Positions 1 to 6,703 are shown, counted from the stretch's first letter. The stretch is DNA of 11,724 nucleotides from Bacilli bacterium (GCA_028707375.1 JAQWCB010000016.1:1-11724), one strand, 5' to 3'. The notes: a model not told the origin generated them from the sequence alone. A program made the numbers and translations.

Positions 1-671
1 GAATCCTCTGAATGAATCAAATTAATTGATTCACCGATAGAATTGGCATAGGCCAACATTTCGTCGCGTAAATTATCCATCATGTTTCCAGCCATAGTAA
101 TATCAAGGTAATTAACAATCTTATTGCCCGAACTATAGTGGTTTTTCAAAATATCGAGCATAGTTGAATTATAGTCGAGAGTGATGGAACAAAGCATCTT
201 ATCGGACATTTCATGTCCGATGACAACTAGGGGAATATTGTAGTCCTGAATCAATCTAATCTCCTCTTGATCCAATTCATCATCAAAAATCACCGCACCA
301 TCAACGTGCGAAGAAATAAGTTTTTCAATCGCCTTCTGAGCATCTTCCTTTGAACGTCTTGTCACAAATAAGGTAGTTTGATACCCATAAATTTTAGCAA
401 TATCTGTCATCCCTGAGAGCATGTTACAAATATAAACATAATTGGTACCAGGAAGAACGATACCTATATTTGTGGACTTATTCGTAGCTAATCCACGCGC
501 GAGGGCTGAAGGGCGATAGCCCAATTCCTTAATAGCCTGTTGAACTTTTAACTTGGTTTTTTCCGTGACATTATCTTTTCCATTAATAACGCGCGAAACA
601 GTCGCTAATGAGACCCCGGCCTTATTTGCCACGCCGTATATGGTGGCTCTATCTTTTAAGTTTTCAGACAT
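1..671 (-). CDS. LacI/GalR-family transcriptional regulator, CcpA-like (3' end outside window)
   Basis: This is a sugar-responsive DNA-binding repressor or activator of the LacI family. The ATG at 671-669 follows GGAGG with 7-nt spacing. 223 codons are visible; the family is usually 330-340 aa, so about a third lies beyond the left edge. An N-terminal helix-turn-helix covers residues 10-31, with the signature VSLATVSRVING at 20-31. The hinge helix includes ARGLA, just before residue 60. The periplasmic-binding-protein-like core starts near IGIVLPG. The DNA-binding part and hinge resemble Bacillus CcpA more than sugar-specific LacI proteins. The region that would contact HPr-Ser46-P is missing, so a CcpA assignment cannot be tested here. 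The normally conserved Asp of the DVA motif is Gly13 (IYGVA). The family is confident; the effector and targets are unknown. Confidence 0.93.
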   Translation of the reverse strand, partial: MSENLKDRATIYGVANKAGVSLATVSRVINGKDNVTEKTKLKVQQAIKELGYRPSALARGLATNKSTNIGIVLPGTNYVYICNMLSGMTDIAKIYGYQTTLFVTRRSKEDAQKAIEKLISSHVDGAVIFDDELDQEEIRLIQDYNIPLVVIGHEMSDKMLCSITLDYNSTMLDILKNHYSSGNKIVNYLDITMAGNMMDNLRDEMLAYANSIGESINLIHSED

Positions 672-728
672 ACTTTTCCCTCCAATGAAACAAAAATGTA
701 AATTTGTCATTCCTTACAATTATGATAC

Positions 729-794
729 ATCTAATAATCTAATAATGAAAGAAAAATCTTAATTTTTTCGAGTTCAATATAAGATTTATTAGAT
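729..794. repeat. Three copies of an 8-mer upstream of the LacI-type gene
   Basis: ATCTAATA occurs twice in direct tandem at 729-736 and 737-744, and once inverted (TATTAGAT) at 787-794. All lie in the leader/promoter zone of the regulator gene. On the minus strand, a possible -10 (TATCAT) sits directly downstream of the tandem copies. They could be autoregulatory sites, but the region is very AT-rich and chance is a real alternative. Confidence 0.35.
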
Positions 795-810
795 ATTGCT
801 GTATTATTTG

Positions 811-846
811 CAAATAAAAAGTTGCTAATTCGAAACTAGCAACTTT
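811..846 (-). terminator. Rho-independent terminator of the rubrerythrin gene
   Basis: There is a perfect 10-bp stem, AAAGTTGCTA at 818-827 pairing with TAGCAACTTT at 837-846, with a 9-nt loop. On the minus strand it runs into TTTTTATTTG. It lies 20 bp past the rubrerythrin stop and separates that gene from the downstream LacI-type gene. Confidence 0.9.
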
Positions 847-865
847 AAAGCATTACTATAGTTAA

Positions 866-1411
866 TTACGAAATTTCGTTCAATTCCTTATCGGCTCTAC
901 GGAAATAGCTCTGAGGATGTTTGCAGACCGGACAAATTTTAGGAGCGTTTTTGCCAATGTGAAGGTAACCGCAATTGCCACACTTCCACACAACGACTTC
1001 ATCAGAAATAAATACTTCATTCTTTTCAAGTTTTTCTAAGAGTCTTAAATATCTAGCTTCGTGTGTTTTTTCAATGGAAGCAACACCATCCATTTGATTA
1101 GCAATTTCAATAAAGCCTTCCTTGCGAGCAGTATCAGCGAATTCTTTATACATCGTTGTCCATTCGTAATGCTCTCCTTCAGCAGCATCTTTTAAATTTG
1201 CTGCAGTATCACCAACTAGACCTAAAGCCTTATACCACAATTCTGCATGTTCTTTCTCATTGCCTGCTGTCTCTAAAAACAATTCTGCAAATTGATTGTA
1301 ACCTTCTTTTTTGGCTACCGATGCATAGTAGGTATACTTGTTTCTAGCTTTTGATTCGCCTTCAAATGCCGTCATTAAATTTTTTTCAGTCTGACTTCCT
1401 TTTAGTTCCAT
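866..1411 (-). CDS. rbr: Rubrerythrin
   Basis: This is a cytoplasmic non-haem di-iron peroxidase that reduces hydrogen peroxide using electrons from NAD(P)H or rubredoxin donors, protecting anaerobes from oxidative stress. The length of 181 aa is close to the usual 190. An N-terminal ferritin-like four-helix bundle carries the expected iron ligands by alignment with Desulfovibrio rubrerythrin: E19, E52, H55, E80, E83, E114 and H117. The C-terminal rubredoxin domain has both Cys pairs, C144-x2-C147 and C160-x2-C163, for the FeS4 centre. The ATG follows AAGGAGG at about 12-nt spacing. The gene is monocistronic, with its own promoter (1447-1476) and terminator (811-846). No clear PerR box was found, although peroxide control is common for this family. 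Confidence 0.97.
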   Translation of the reverse strand: MELKGSQTEKNLMTAFEGESKARNKYTYYASVAKKEGYNQFAELFLETAGNEKEHAELWYKALGLVGDTAANLKDAAEGEHYEWTTMYKEFADTARKEGFIEIANQMDGVASIEKTHEARYLRLLEKLEKNEVFISDEVVVWKCGNCGYLHIGKNAPKICPVCKHPQSYFRRADKELNEIS

Positions 1412-1446
1412 ATCTATATCTTTCCTCCTTTGGATTCATTAATGTA

Positions 1447-1476
1447 ATTATACCTTAATAAAATTAAACAAGTAAA
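1447..1476 (-). promoter_or_regulatory. Sigma-A-type promoter of the rubrerythrin gene
   Basis: On the minus strand, TTTACT (1471-1476) and TATAAT (1447-1452) are 18 bp apart. The -10 is perfect and the -35 matches 4 of 6 consensus bases. It sits about 35 bp upstream of the start codon, in the gap after the preceding gene. Confidence 0.7.
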
Positions 1477-1493
1477 ATAATACGCTACAATTT

Positions 1494-3155
1494 TTATACC
1501 GTCACAAAGTAAAAGAGAAAACTCGAAGCCAAGAAAATAAATACTGTGGCATTCAGAAGAGGCTTATATATTCTTTTAAAAATATTGATAGTGCCTGTGG
1601 AACACATATCGTTGGCTTTTCCTAACAGATAGCCTATCGGCAAAATTATAGGAACGATGTATCTAAAGTCCATGCTACAGCCATATGGCATACTGATTTG
1701 GAAATACACGTACATCAAAATACAACCGAGAGTAAGATAGAGTGAAAAAGTTCCATCGCGACCAAATTTTGGGCGCTTTATCAATTGATAAATAAGATAG
1801 GCAATAAATAAAAACCAAAGAAGGAAAATAGCAAGAACAGCAATAGCTGCAATTCCACCCCCGGCACTATAGGAAAATTCTCCAAATATTGATGAACGCA
1901 AAGCGTAAGATAATATGCAATAATCCTGCCACGATGAGCAGAAAATGTAAGTCGAATTAAATAATTCGCTGAAATCAATAGGAACAATGAATCGCTTAAA
2001 AATGTTGTAAGCATTATTTTCATAGATTGCTCCTGCATTTTTCGAATTGTAGTAATCTATGCTGTCTGGCTTATTAGCTAGCACCCAATCTTTAGTTCCG
2101 GTAAACAGTGCCGCATTCAATCGAGAAAAGACAAAATTCCACGGCAGTCCGTAAACATAGTGAGTATAGAATTGAAACCACAATCCCAAAGGAGCACATA
2201 TTAATAAGAATATTACATATTGAAAAATAAGGTGTTTCAAAGGAAGACTATTAGTTTTTTTCTGAATGCTCTTAACAAGCTCGATAATAAATGCTATAGC
2301 AATTCCAAAGCAAATAACCACCGCCGACATTTTGGACATCATCGCTAAGCCAATAAATAATGCGGTCATAATTATATTGATATAGCTTTTCTTAACAAAA
2401 TACCATCGACAGAAAAAATATAGAGCTAGTATCGATAAGGCAAGGGCTAGAGAATCATTATTAAGTTGCCCAGACAATTGTATCAAGCGAGGAAACAAAG
2501 CTACAAAGGCACTTGCCATGAGTTTAGAACTATGGCTGAGTTTGCTCATCAGCACTATTTTAACCATAAATACTGAAGAAATTAGCATATAGAAACACGA
2601 AAGAATCTGACACGCCGAATATAAGTTCTCCGGCGAAGATGTCAATGATTCTATCGGACAAAAGAACTCAAAAAAATGCATAAATCCCGCTTGGAATATA
2701 GCATTCAGTGGCGGATGATAAAACTGGTAAATCGTATCAATAGTGATATTGTGATCTGGAAAGGTGCCTGTCAAATAGAACGATAGAGCATAATCGTAAT
2801 GACTATCGTGGTTGGTAGACCATGTATCGTGCTGACGCACATCACCAGGAGTATATAGAATATATGTCAAATGGATAGCGAAAGAAAGAAGAATAATAAT
2901 GAATATTTTTGTTTCAAAAGTCATTTGATGCCGTTGATGCATCACATAAGCATAGATACCTATTGCTAAAAACATCAAAGCGCCAAAAAATTTAGCCGGT
3001 TCAACATTGAATTCAGTCTCGGAAACAAAAGTGTATGGAACGACAAAAATATAAGAAGCAATGATAAAAATAAACGCGATGACAAGAAGAAAAATCTGAT
3101 AGACAATCCTTTCGTTTTTAACATCTCTACTCGAGAGTTGCATTGTCGTTTTCAT
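1494..3155 (-). CDS. GT-C-fold integral membrane glycosyltransferase (PMT/ArnT-like)
   Basis: This is probably a polyprenyl-phosphate-sugar-dependent glycosyltransferase acting at the outer face of the cytoplasmic membrane. The 553-aa protein has about ten or more hydrophobic spans. The first extracytoplasmic loop carries acidic residues (D110, D121) and then YHPPL at 146-150, the loop layout of PMT/GT39-like enzymes. GQLNNDSLALAL at 229-240 and the MSK motif near 273-275 also match that superfamily, as does the FRYIVPI segment near the C-terminus. An upstream start at 3212 would overlap the preceding gene by 49 bp. The ATG at 3155 has AAAGGA upstream and lies 8 bp after the flavoprotein stop, so it is preferred. 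It appears co-transcribed with the UGM-like flavoprotein. The family is fairly sure; the sugar donor and acceptor are unknown. Confidence 0.8.
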   Translation of the reverse strand: MKTTMQLSSRDVKNERIVYQIFLLVIAFIFIIASYIFVVPYTFVSETEFNVEPAKFFGALMFLAIGIYAYVMHQRHQMTFETKIFIIILLSFAIHLTYILYTPGDVRQHDTWSTNHDSHYDYALSFYLTGTFPDHNITIDTIYQFYHPPLNAIFQAGFMHFFEFFCPIESLTSSPENLYSACQILSCFYMLISSVFMVKIVLMSKLSHSSKLMASAFVALFPRLIQLSGQLNNDSLALALSILALYFFCRWYFVKKSYINIIMTALFIGLAMMSKMSAVVICFGIAIAFIIELVKSIQKKTNSLPLKHLIFQYVIFLLICAPLGLWFQFYTHYVYGLPWNFVFSRLNAALFTGTKDWVLANKPDSIDYYNSKNAGAIYENNAYNIFKRFIVPIDFSELFNSTYIFCSSWQDYCILSYALRSSIFGEFSYSAGGGIAAIAVLAIFLLWFLFIAYLIYQLIKRPKFGRDGTFSLYLTLGCILMYVYFQISMPYGCSMDFRYIVPIILPIGYLLGKANDMCSTGTINIFKRIYKPLLNATVFIFLASSFLFYFVTV

Positions 3156-3163
3156 TCTAAAAT

Positions 3164-4717
3164 CTATCCTTTCTTTGTTTCGTGATAGTCTTGTTCCGTA
3201 TTGACTTTCCAAACATCCGCATGATCCTTTTTTCCACTTAGATAATCGTCAACCGCCGTCATTGCTGTAATCATTGAATGATCCATATTGTTGTAGCGAT
3301 GTTGACCATTTCTTCCTAAGCAGTATAGATTTTCTATTGAATCCAAATATTTTCTAATAATGTCAAATTCAGAATATGATCCAAAATATGCTGGGTAAGC
3401 CTTTTTAACTTTGATTCGGCACGCATCTAAAACATTGTCCTTAGATTCAATAATCCCCATCGAAACTAGTTCAGAAACAGCAAAATCAATAAACTTCTTA
3501 TCTGAACTATTCCACATTTTATCGCCTTCCGAACAAAAATATTCCAAACCAATCCACACTGTATGCAACGGATCTTTTACCATGTAAGGAGACCAGTTAT
3601 TGAAAATCTGAATACGCCCCATTCGAACACTTCTCTCCTGAACATAAATCCAATTATCAGGAACTATATTCTGAAGAGTCTTAATCTTGGTTTTGTTCTT
3701 TATCTTTAATTTATCAAGTAAAAGACCAACTGTAATAAAATCTCTATACGGAAGAGAAATAGCCGCCTGATATATTTTAGAAGGAACATTTTTTTCTCCG
3801 AGTGAACTAATTAAATCCTTTATCGGCATTGTTGAAAATACTTCATCGCAGTCATAAGAACTACCATCTGATGTGAAAATTTTGTTTATCTTTCCATCGA
3901 GGAATTCCATTTTATTAACTTCAGCTTTGTATATTATTTTTCCACCCATCTTAACTATTTCATCAGCCATTTTTTCATATAGTTGTCCTGGCCCACGCTT
4001 AGGATATTCAAATTGATCAATCAATGAAGTCTCAACCTTAGACTTATTCTTTCTAAATGGCTTCAAAATAGCATTAAGGATTGTTTTACCTAAAGATAAT
4101 CCTTTAACGCGTTGTGCTCCCCAATCAGCTGCGAGTTTTGAGGGATGGACACCCCAGAGTTTTTCAGTATAGTCTTCAAAAAAAAGTGAATACAATTTCT
4201 TACCAAATCTATTCACATAAAAATCTTCCAAAGAATTTTCCTTGCGTTTAAACAAACAAGAATGCAAATATCCAAAGCCCGAACTCATCGTTCGACAAAA
4301 TCCCATATTTATAAAGGTTTGAGGTTTCAAACTTATTGGATAATCAAAAAACTTCTTCAAAAAATAGATGCGCGAAACTCGGTGTCGAATCAACATAACA
4401 TCTTCGCTTTTCTCGGGATCTGGTCCCCCTTTAGCAAATTCTTTTTGGCTATTTAATATCTTGTCATCGAAACTAGGTTCTCCTTGAATTGGCATCAATT
4501 CTTCCCACAATTGATTGACTTTATCACTTTTGGTAAAGAAGCGATGACCACCGATGTCCATTCTGTTTCCTTTGTATTCAAAAGTCCGCGATATTCCACC
4601 GACAAAATCCTCGGTCTCAAGTATTATGGGTTTAATATCGCTCTTTTTTAATAACTCATATGCAGCCGTTAGTCCAGCTGGTCCCGCGCCGATAATAACA
4701 ACAGATTTCTTCGTCAT
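3164..4717 (-). CDS. FAD-dependent oxidoreductase, UDP-galactopyranose-mutase-like (PRK07208 type)
   Basis: This is a soluble flavoprotein of the amine-oxidase/UDP-galactopyranose mutase superfamily, often found in glycan clusters. It may rearrange or oxidise an activated sugar, but the substrate is not established. The 517-aa protein opens with the Rossmann motif GAGPAG (10-15). The ribose-binding acidic residue is near E34, followed by VGGISRT (39-45) and GGHRFF (56-61). The central block [10 protein letters not shown] and RVKGLSLGK is typical of the family. The C-terminal FAD-binding segment [10 protein letters not shown] lies near residue 475. A charged stretch of about 30 residues after residue 75 is longer than in the shortest relatives. 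The ATG at 4717 has AAGGAG at ideal spacing; an in-frame ATG at 4744 has no such site. It precedes the GT-C glycosyltransferase by 8 bp. Confidence 0.85.
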   Translation of the reverse strand: MTKKSVVIIGAGPAGLTAAYELLKKSDIKPIILETEDFVGGISRTFEYKGNRMDIGGHRFFTKSDKVNQLWEELMPIQGEPSFDDKILNSQKEFAKGGPDPEKSEDVMLIRHRVSRIYFLKKFFDYPISLKPQTFINMGFCRTMSSGFGYLHSCLFKRKENSLEDFYVNRFGKKLYSLFFEDYTEKLWGVHPSKLAADWGAQRVKGLSLGKTILNAILKPFRKNKSKVETSLIDQFEYPKRGPGQLYEKMADEIVKMGGKIIYKAEVNKMEFLDGKINKIFTSDGSSYDCDEVFSTMPIKDLISSLGEKNVPSKIYQAAISLPYRDFITVGLLLDKLKIKNKTKIKTLQNIVPDNWIYVQERSVRMGRIQIFNNWSPYMVKDPLHTVWIGLEYFCSEGDKMWNSSDKKFIDFAVSELVSMGIIESKDNVLDACRIKVKKAYPAYFGSYSEFDIIRKYLDSIENLYCLGRNGQHRYNNMDHSMITAMTAVDDYLSGKKDHADVWKVNTEQDYHETKKG

Positions 4718-4758
4718 ATTTATCTCCTTGATATATTTGTTCACTTCGCAATGATTTA

Positions 4759-4767
4759 ATTATATCA
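4759..4767 (-). promoter_or_regulatory. Extended -10 promoter of the flavoprotein/glycosyltransferase unit
   Basis: The minus strand reads TGATATAAT, a perfect TATAAT with the TGn extension, about 41 bp upstream of the flavoprotein start. No good -35 hexamer lies at 16-18 bp, which is compatible with an extended -10 promoter. Confidence 0.6.
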
Positions 4768-4775
4768 CAAAGACT

Positions 4776-4808
4776 GCACTTCCATATGGTGTGCTTTTGT
4801 TTTTTTTT
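4776..4808 (+). terminator. Terminator-like hairpin plus T-tract on the strand without genes
   Basis: GCAC (4776-4779) pairs with GTGC (4791-4794) around an imperfect CC/GG inner stem. The plus strand then continues TTTTG and a run of nine T residues. Intrinsic terminators look like this, but no plus-strand gene ends here. It could end an antisense transcript or be fortuitous. Confidence 0.3.
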
Positions 4809-4846
4809 ATATGGATCTTACTTTCTAAAACTCTAGCTCATAAATA

Positions 4847-5044
4847 TTATCTTGAAGCAATAATATTCCATTCGAAAAATTCTATATATTCCTTGATTGC
4901 ACAACGACCATAATCATATTGCAATTTAGAAACGGAAAGAAAATCATCATTAAGTCCTATTTTACCGTGAGAAACTCCATCGCAATCTTCGTATTGCCCA
5001 AAAGCAATTGTCACTTTTTTCCGGCACTGATATCGAATTACCAT
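4847..5044 (-). CDS. Doubtful 65-aa hypothetical protein
   Basis: This is an unrecognised short polar protein with three cysteines (residues 7, 21 and 48) and no membrane span or signal peptide. A stop codon lies immediately before the ATG in frame, so it cannot be extended upstream. The ribosome binding region is only an A-rich stretch (GATGAAAAAAG) and is much poorer than at the other genes here. A terminator (5111-5145) separates it from the upstream membrane-protein gene, and no clear promoter or terminator of its own was found. It may be a small real gene, a gene remnant or a chance ORF. Confidence 0.35.
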   Translation of the reverse strand: MVIRYQCRKKVTIAFGQYEDCDGVSHGKIGLNDDFLSVSKLQYDYGRCAIKEYIEFFEWNIIASR

Positions 5045-5088
5045 TTAAAACTTTTTTCATCATCTATTTGATAACTTCCCGAGGAAAA

Positions 5089-5103
5089 AGTTTAAATTAA
5101 ACT
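5089..5103. repeat. Perfect 15-bp palindrome AGTTTAAATTAAACT
   Basis: AGTTTAA and TTAAACT flank a single central base. It lies between the terminator at 5111-5145 and the 65-aa ORF and could be an operator for that ORF. It is pure AT apart from the two ends, so significance is uncertain. Confidence 0.4.
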
Positions 5104-5110
5104 GAATTTC

Positions 5111-5145
5111 AAAAAAACATTCAATAATACTACTGAATGTTTTTA
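5111..5145 (-). terminator. Rho-independent terminator after the four-span membrane protein gene
   Basis: There is an 11-bp perfect stem, AAAAACATTCA at 5113-5123 pairing with TGAATGTTTTT at 5134-5144, with a 10-nt loop. On the minus strand it continues into a T-rich tail. It could also work from the other strand, since both flanks are A/T tracts. Confidence 0.8.
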
Positions 5146-5155
5146 ATTTCCAAAA

Positions 5156-5189
5156 TCTAATTTGAGATTAAATTAGACAATTTAATCTC
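5156..5189. repeat. Overlapping, mutually exclusive inverted repeats downstream of the membrane protein gene
   Basis: A perfect 11-bp stem pairs GAGATTAAATT (5164-5174) with AATTTAATCTC (5179-5189) around a 4-nt loop. A second stem of 8 bp pairs TCTAATTT (5156-5163) with AAATTAGA (5170-5177), sharing the middle segment, so both cannot form together. It starts 6 bp past the stop codon at 5195 and lacks a T-tail. The regular terminator follows at 5111-5145, so this may be a 3'-end stabilising or attenuation structure. Confidence 0.6.
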
Positions 5190-5194
5190 TCTTT

Positions 5195-5617
5195 CTACTT
5201 ATTTTTACTCTCAATTTTTTTCTTTTCGTAAAAGAAATCAAAATATATAGGAAATGATAAGCAAAAGAGACAGCCAATCGCAACTAAGACATAGAAAATA
5301 TCCATTAAAATGGTAAATAGTTCCTTCATCGTTGAAGAATCTGACAAAACGGTATTGATAGCTTGCAACACAATCAAAATAAACACAGCGCAAACGAGTG
5401 AAATAATTAAATTAATGTTCCAACCTCTAATCATATTTTTCTTTTTGATGGACCAAAAGAAAGAAAAGATGCAAGTTATAAATTCAAGCATAACGACAGG
5501 TAAAATATACGGCATAGCAATCTCGTTGTTATTTGAAAAATAAAAAATCAAAAAAGCGACAAGAATTAAAATAAAGGCAAAGATACAAGATGAATTTTTA
5601 ATGATTTTAGTTTTCAT
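5195..5617 (-). CDS. Small four-span membrane protein, unknown function
   Basis: I do not recognise this 140-aa protein. It has four hydrophobic segments at about residues 11-27, 34-54, 69-90 and 104-126. There is a short basic N-terminus (MKTKIIKN), a KKKN linker after the second span and a lysine-rich tail (EKKKIESKNK), which predicts both ends in the cytoplasm. The ATG follows TTAGGAG with 10-nt spacing, supporting a real gene. It lies just downstream of the initiator tRNA and its terminator, and ends at two successive hairpins, so it is probably a single-gene unit. No enzyme motif is visible. An inverted repeat (5644-5670) lies in its leader. Confidence 0.75.
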   Translation of the reverse strand: MKTKIIKNSSCIFAFILILVAFLIFYFSNNNEIAMPYILPVVMLEFITCIFSFFWSIKKKNMIRGWNINLIISLVCAVFILIVLQAINTVLSDSSTMKELFTILMDIFYVLVAIGCLFCLSFPIYFDFFYEKKKIESKNK

Positions 5618-5643
5618 ACTTGATTAACTCCTAACTAATATAG

Positions 5644-5670
5644 TTTACTACATATATCTTCATTAGTAAA
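5644..5670. repeat. 7-bp inverted repeat in the leader of the small membrane protein gene
   Basis: TTTACTA (5644-5650) and TAGTAAA (5664-5670) are perfect inverted copies separated by 13 bp. The repeat sits where the promoter of the 140-aa gene should be, so it might be an operator. No convincing -35 was found there. Confidence 0.35.
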
Positions 5671-5678
5671 TTAGATAA

Positions 5679-5711
5679 AATAAAACAAAAAAGCATCGCC
5701 ACAACGATGCT
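5679..5711 (-). terminator. Rho-independent terminator of the initiator tRNA gene
   Basis: AGCATCG (5692-5698) pairs perfectly with CGATGCT (5705-5711) around a 6-nt loop. On the minus strand the stem is followed by TTTTTTGTTTTATTT. It lies 11 bp past the tRNA 3' end. Confidence 0.88.
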
Positions 5712-5722
5712 CATATCTTTCT

Positions 5723-5797
5723 TGGTAGCGGGGGCAAGATTCGAACTTACGGCCTCCGGGTTATGAGCCCGACGAGCTACCACTGCTCTACCCCGCG
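5723..5797 (-). tRNA. Initiator tRNA-fMet (anticodon CAT)
   Basis: This is a 75-nt gene with encoded CCA. The 5' acceptor strand CGCGGGG pairs with CCCCGCT at positions 2-71 to 7-66, leaving an unpaired C1-U72, then A73 and CCA. The anticodon loop CTCATAA carries CAT. The anticodon stem holds the three consecutive G-C pairs (GGG/CCC) diagnostic of initiators. The D-stem GAGC/GCTC includes the A11-U24 pair also typical of bacterial initiators, and the T-arm TTCGAAT is normal. These traits exclude the elongator tRNA-Met and the lysidine-modified tRNA-Ile. Bacterial initiators usually have C1-A72, so U72 is uncommon. The gene is a single unit with its own promoter and terminator. Confidence 0.96.
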
Positions 5798-5837
5798 ATG
5801 TCTAAATAATAGTTATAGCATTACTGCTACGATATAG

Positions 5838-5866
5838 ATAATAGCATATAGCAATTTGAATATCAA
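5838..5866 (-). promoter_or_regulatory. Strong sigma-A-type promoter of the initiator tRNA
   Basis: On the minus strand, TTGATA (5861-5866) and TATTAT (5838-5843) are exactly 17 bp apart, with TGC just before the -10 (extended -10). The start of transcription would fall near 5831, about 34 nt before the mature tRNA 5' end. Confidence 0.85.
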
Positions 5867-6140
5867 GCGTTAAACACTATATAAAAACTACTTTAAATTA
5901 CGCTTAATTGCTGATTTTTAGATATATTTTACAAAGATTCTTCAAAATGTCTTTTTATCAGAACAATTGAACTGTCGTTTGATACCAATCTTAGTCTCCA
6001 AATGGAAAATGTATAATTTTTTTGTTATATATAGCAAAAAAAGACTATTTTTTTGCAACATATTTGATATTTGTCTTTTATACTAGAAAGTGTAGTAGTA
6101 GAATGTCTTTATAACATTTTGTTAGAAATGGAGGGGAACC
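5867..6140. other. Divergent intergenic region between tRNA promoter and guanylate kinase gene
   Basis: No gene was found in this AT-rich stretch. It should carry the plus-strand promoter for the kinase gene. The nearest candidates are TATACT at 6079-6084 and TATAAT at 6012-6017, neither with a good -35. A 9-bp perfect hairpin lies at 6034-6056. No riboswitch or known leader was recognised. Confidence 0.6.
6034..6056. repeat. Perfect A/T-tract hairpin upstream of the guanylate kinase gene
   Basis: GCAAAAAAA (6034-6042) pairs with TTTTTTTGC (6048-6056) around the loop GACTA. TGTT and AACA outside could extend it across a bulge. It is not followed by an extra T-run on the plus strand, so it is not a standard terminator. 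If transcription starts near 6012, the hairpin is in the 5' leader. Confidence 0.5.
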
Positions 6141-6695
6141 ATGATCGTTATTACAGGCGCAAGCGCTACCGGAAAGACTGAAACAGCAAGAGTGATTAAA
6201 ACACTGTACGGAATTCAGAAAGTTGTTACTCATACTACGCGTCCTATGCGATTAGGGGAAATCGCTGATGTTGATTATCACTACGTCACCAAAGAACAGT
6301 TTCTCAAATTGAAAGCTGAAAATAAATTTGTCGAGACAACCGAATATAATAACAATTACTATGGAACGTCGAAAGCCGAGATAGCTCCCAATAAAATCGT
6401 TATTGTCGAAACGTCCGGAGCCAAAGTCTTTTTAGGATTAAATGATCCTTCCATTGTGGTATTCAGACTTTTAGCCTCAAAAAAGCTAAGGCACTCGAGA
6501 ATGTTAGAAAGAGGTGATTCTTTAGAATCAATTAAATCGCGATTAACCAATGATGTTACTTGTTTCGATGATTCAGCCTTAAAAGATCCGCGCATAATTG
6601 ATATTCAGACCGCCCACTCAACGATAGAAGAAGTAGCAAAGCAAATCTATGAAAAATACCAAGAAGAAATATCCAAACTCGATAAAAAGAATTAA
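6141..6695 (+). CDS. Guanylate kinase-family protein, short and divergent
   Basis: This is probably a cytoplasmic kinase converting GMP (or dGMP) and ATP to GDP and ADP. The ATG follows a strong GGAGG at 6-nt spacing. The 184 aa start almost directly at the P-loop GASATGKT (6-13), where Gmk usually has GPSGVGKG. The GMP-binding signature THTTRPMRLGE followed by DVDYHYV is clear, and so is YYGTSKAEI (near 73-81), matching Gmk NYYGTP. ERGDSLESIKSRL resembles the Gmk lid RGTESEDVI. The usual acidic EIxxQG segment is altered to VETSG, and the late ND motif and the last 15-20 residues of typical Gmk (about 205 aa) are absent. It could be the cell's only Gmk or a specialised paralogue; the window cannot decide. 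It is the only plus-strand gene here and shares a terminator with the glg operon. Confidence 0.8.
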   Translation: MIVITGASATGKTETARVIKTLYGIQKVVTHTTRPMRLGEIADVDYHYVTKEQFLKLKAENKFVETTEYNNNYYGTSKAEIAPNKIVIVETSGAKVFLGLNDPSIVVFRLLASKKLRHSRMLERGDSLESIKSRLTNDVTCFDDSALKDPRIIDIQTAHSTIEEVAKQIYEKYQEEISKLDKKN

Positions 6696-6703
6696 AGAGA
6701 TTC

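Noticed and set aside
553..762. Plus-strand ORF opposite the LacI-type gene
   Set aside because: It is antisense to the N-terminal coding region and promoter of a clear LacI-family gene, with no ribosome binding site; other antisense and out-of-frame ORFs across the glg, rubrerythrin and flavoprotein genes were rejected on the same grounds.
1412..1493. PerR box upstream of rubrerythrin
   Set aside because: The AT-rich promoter gives only loose similarity to the PerR consensus; no palindrome of the right form was found.
3156..3212. Upstream start of the GT-C glycosyltransferase overlapping the flavoprotein gene
   Set aside because: It would overlap the preceding gene by 49 bp with no visible Shine-Dalgarno; the ATG at 3155 has AAAGGA and sits just after the stop.
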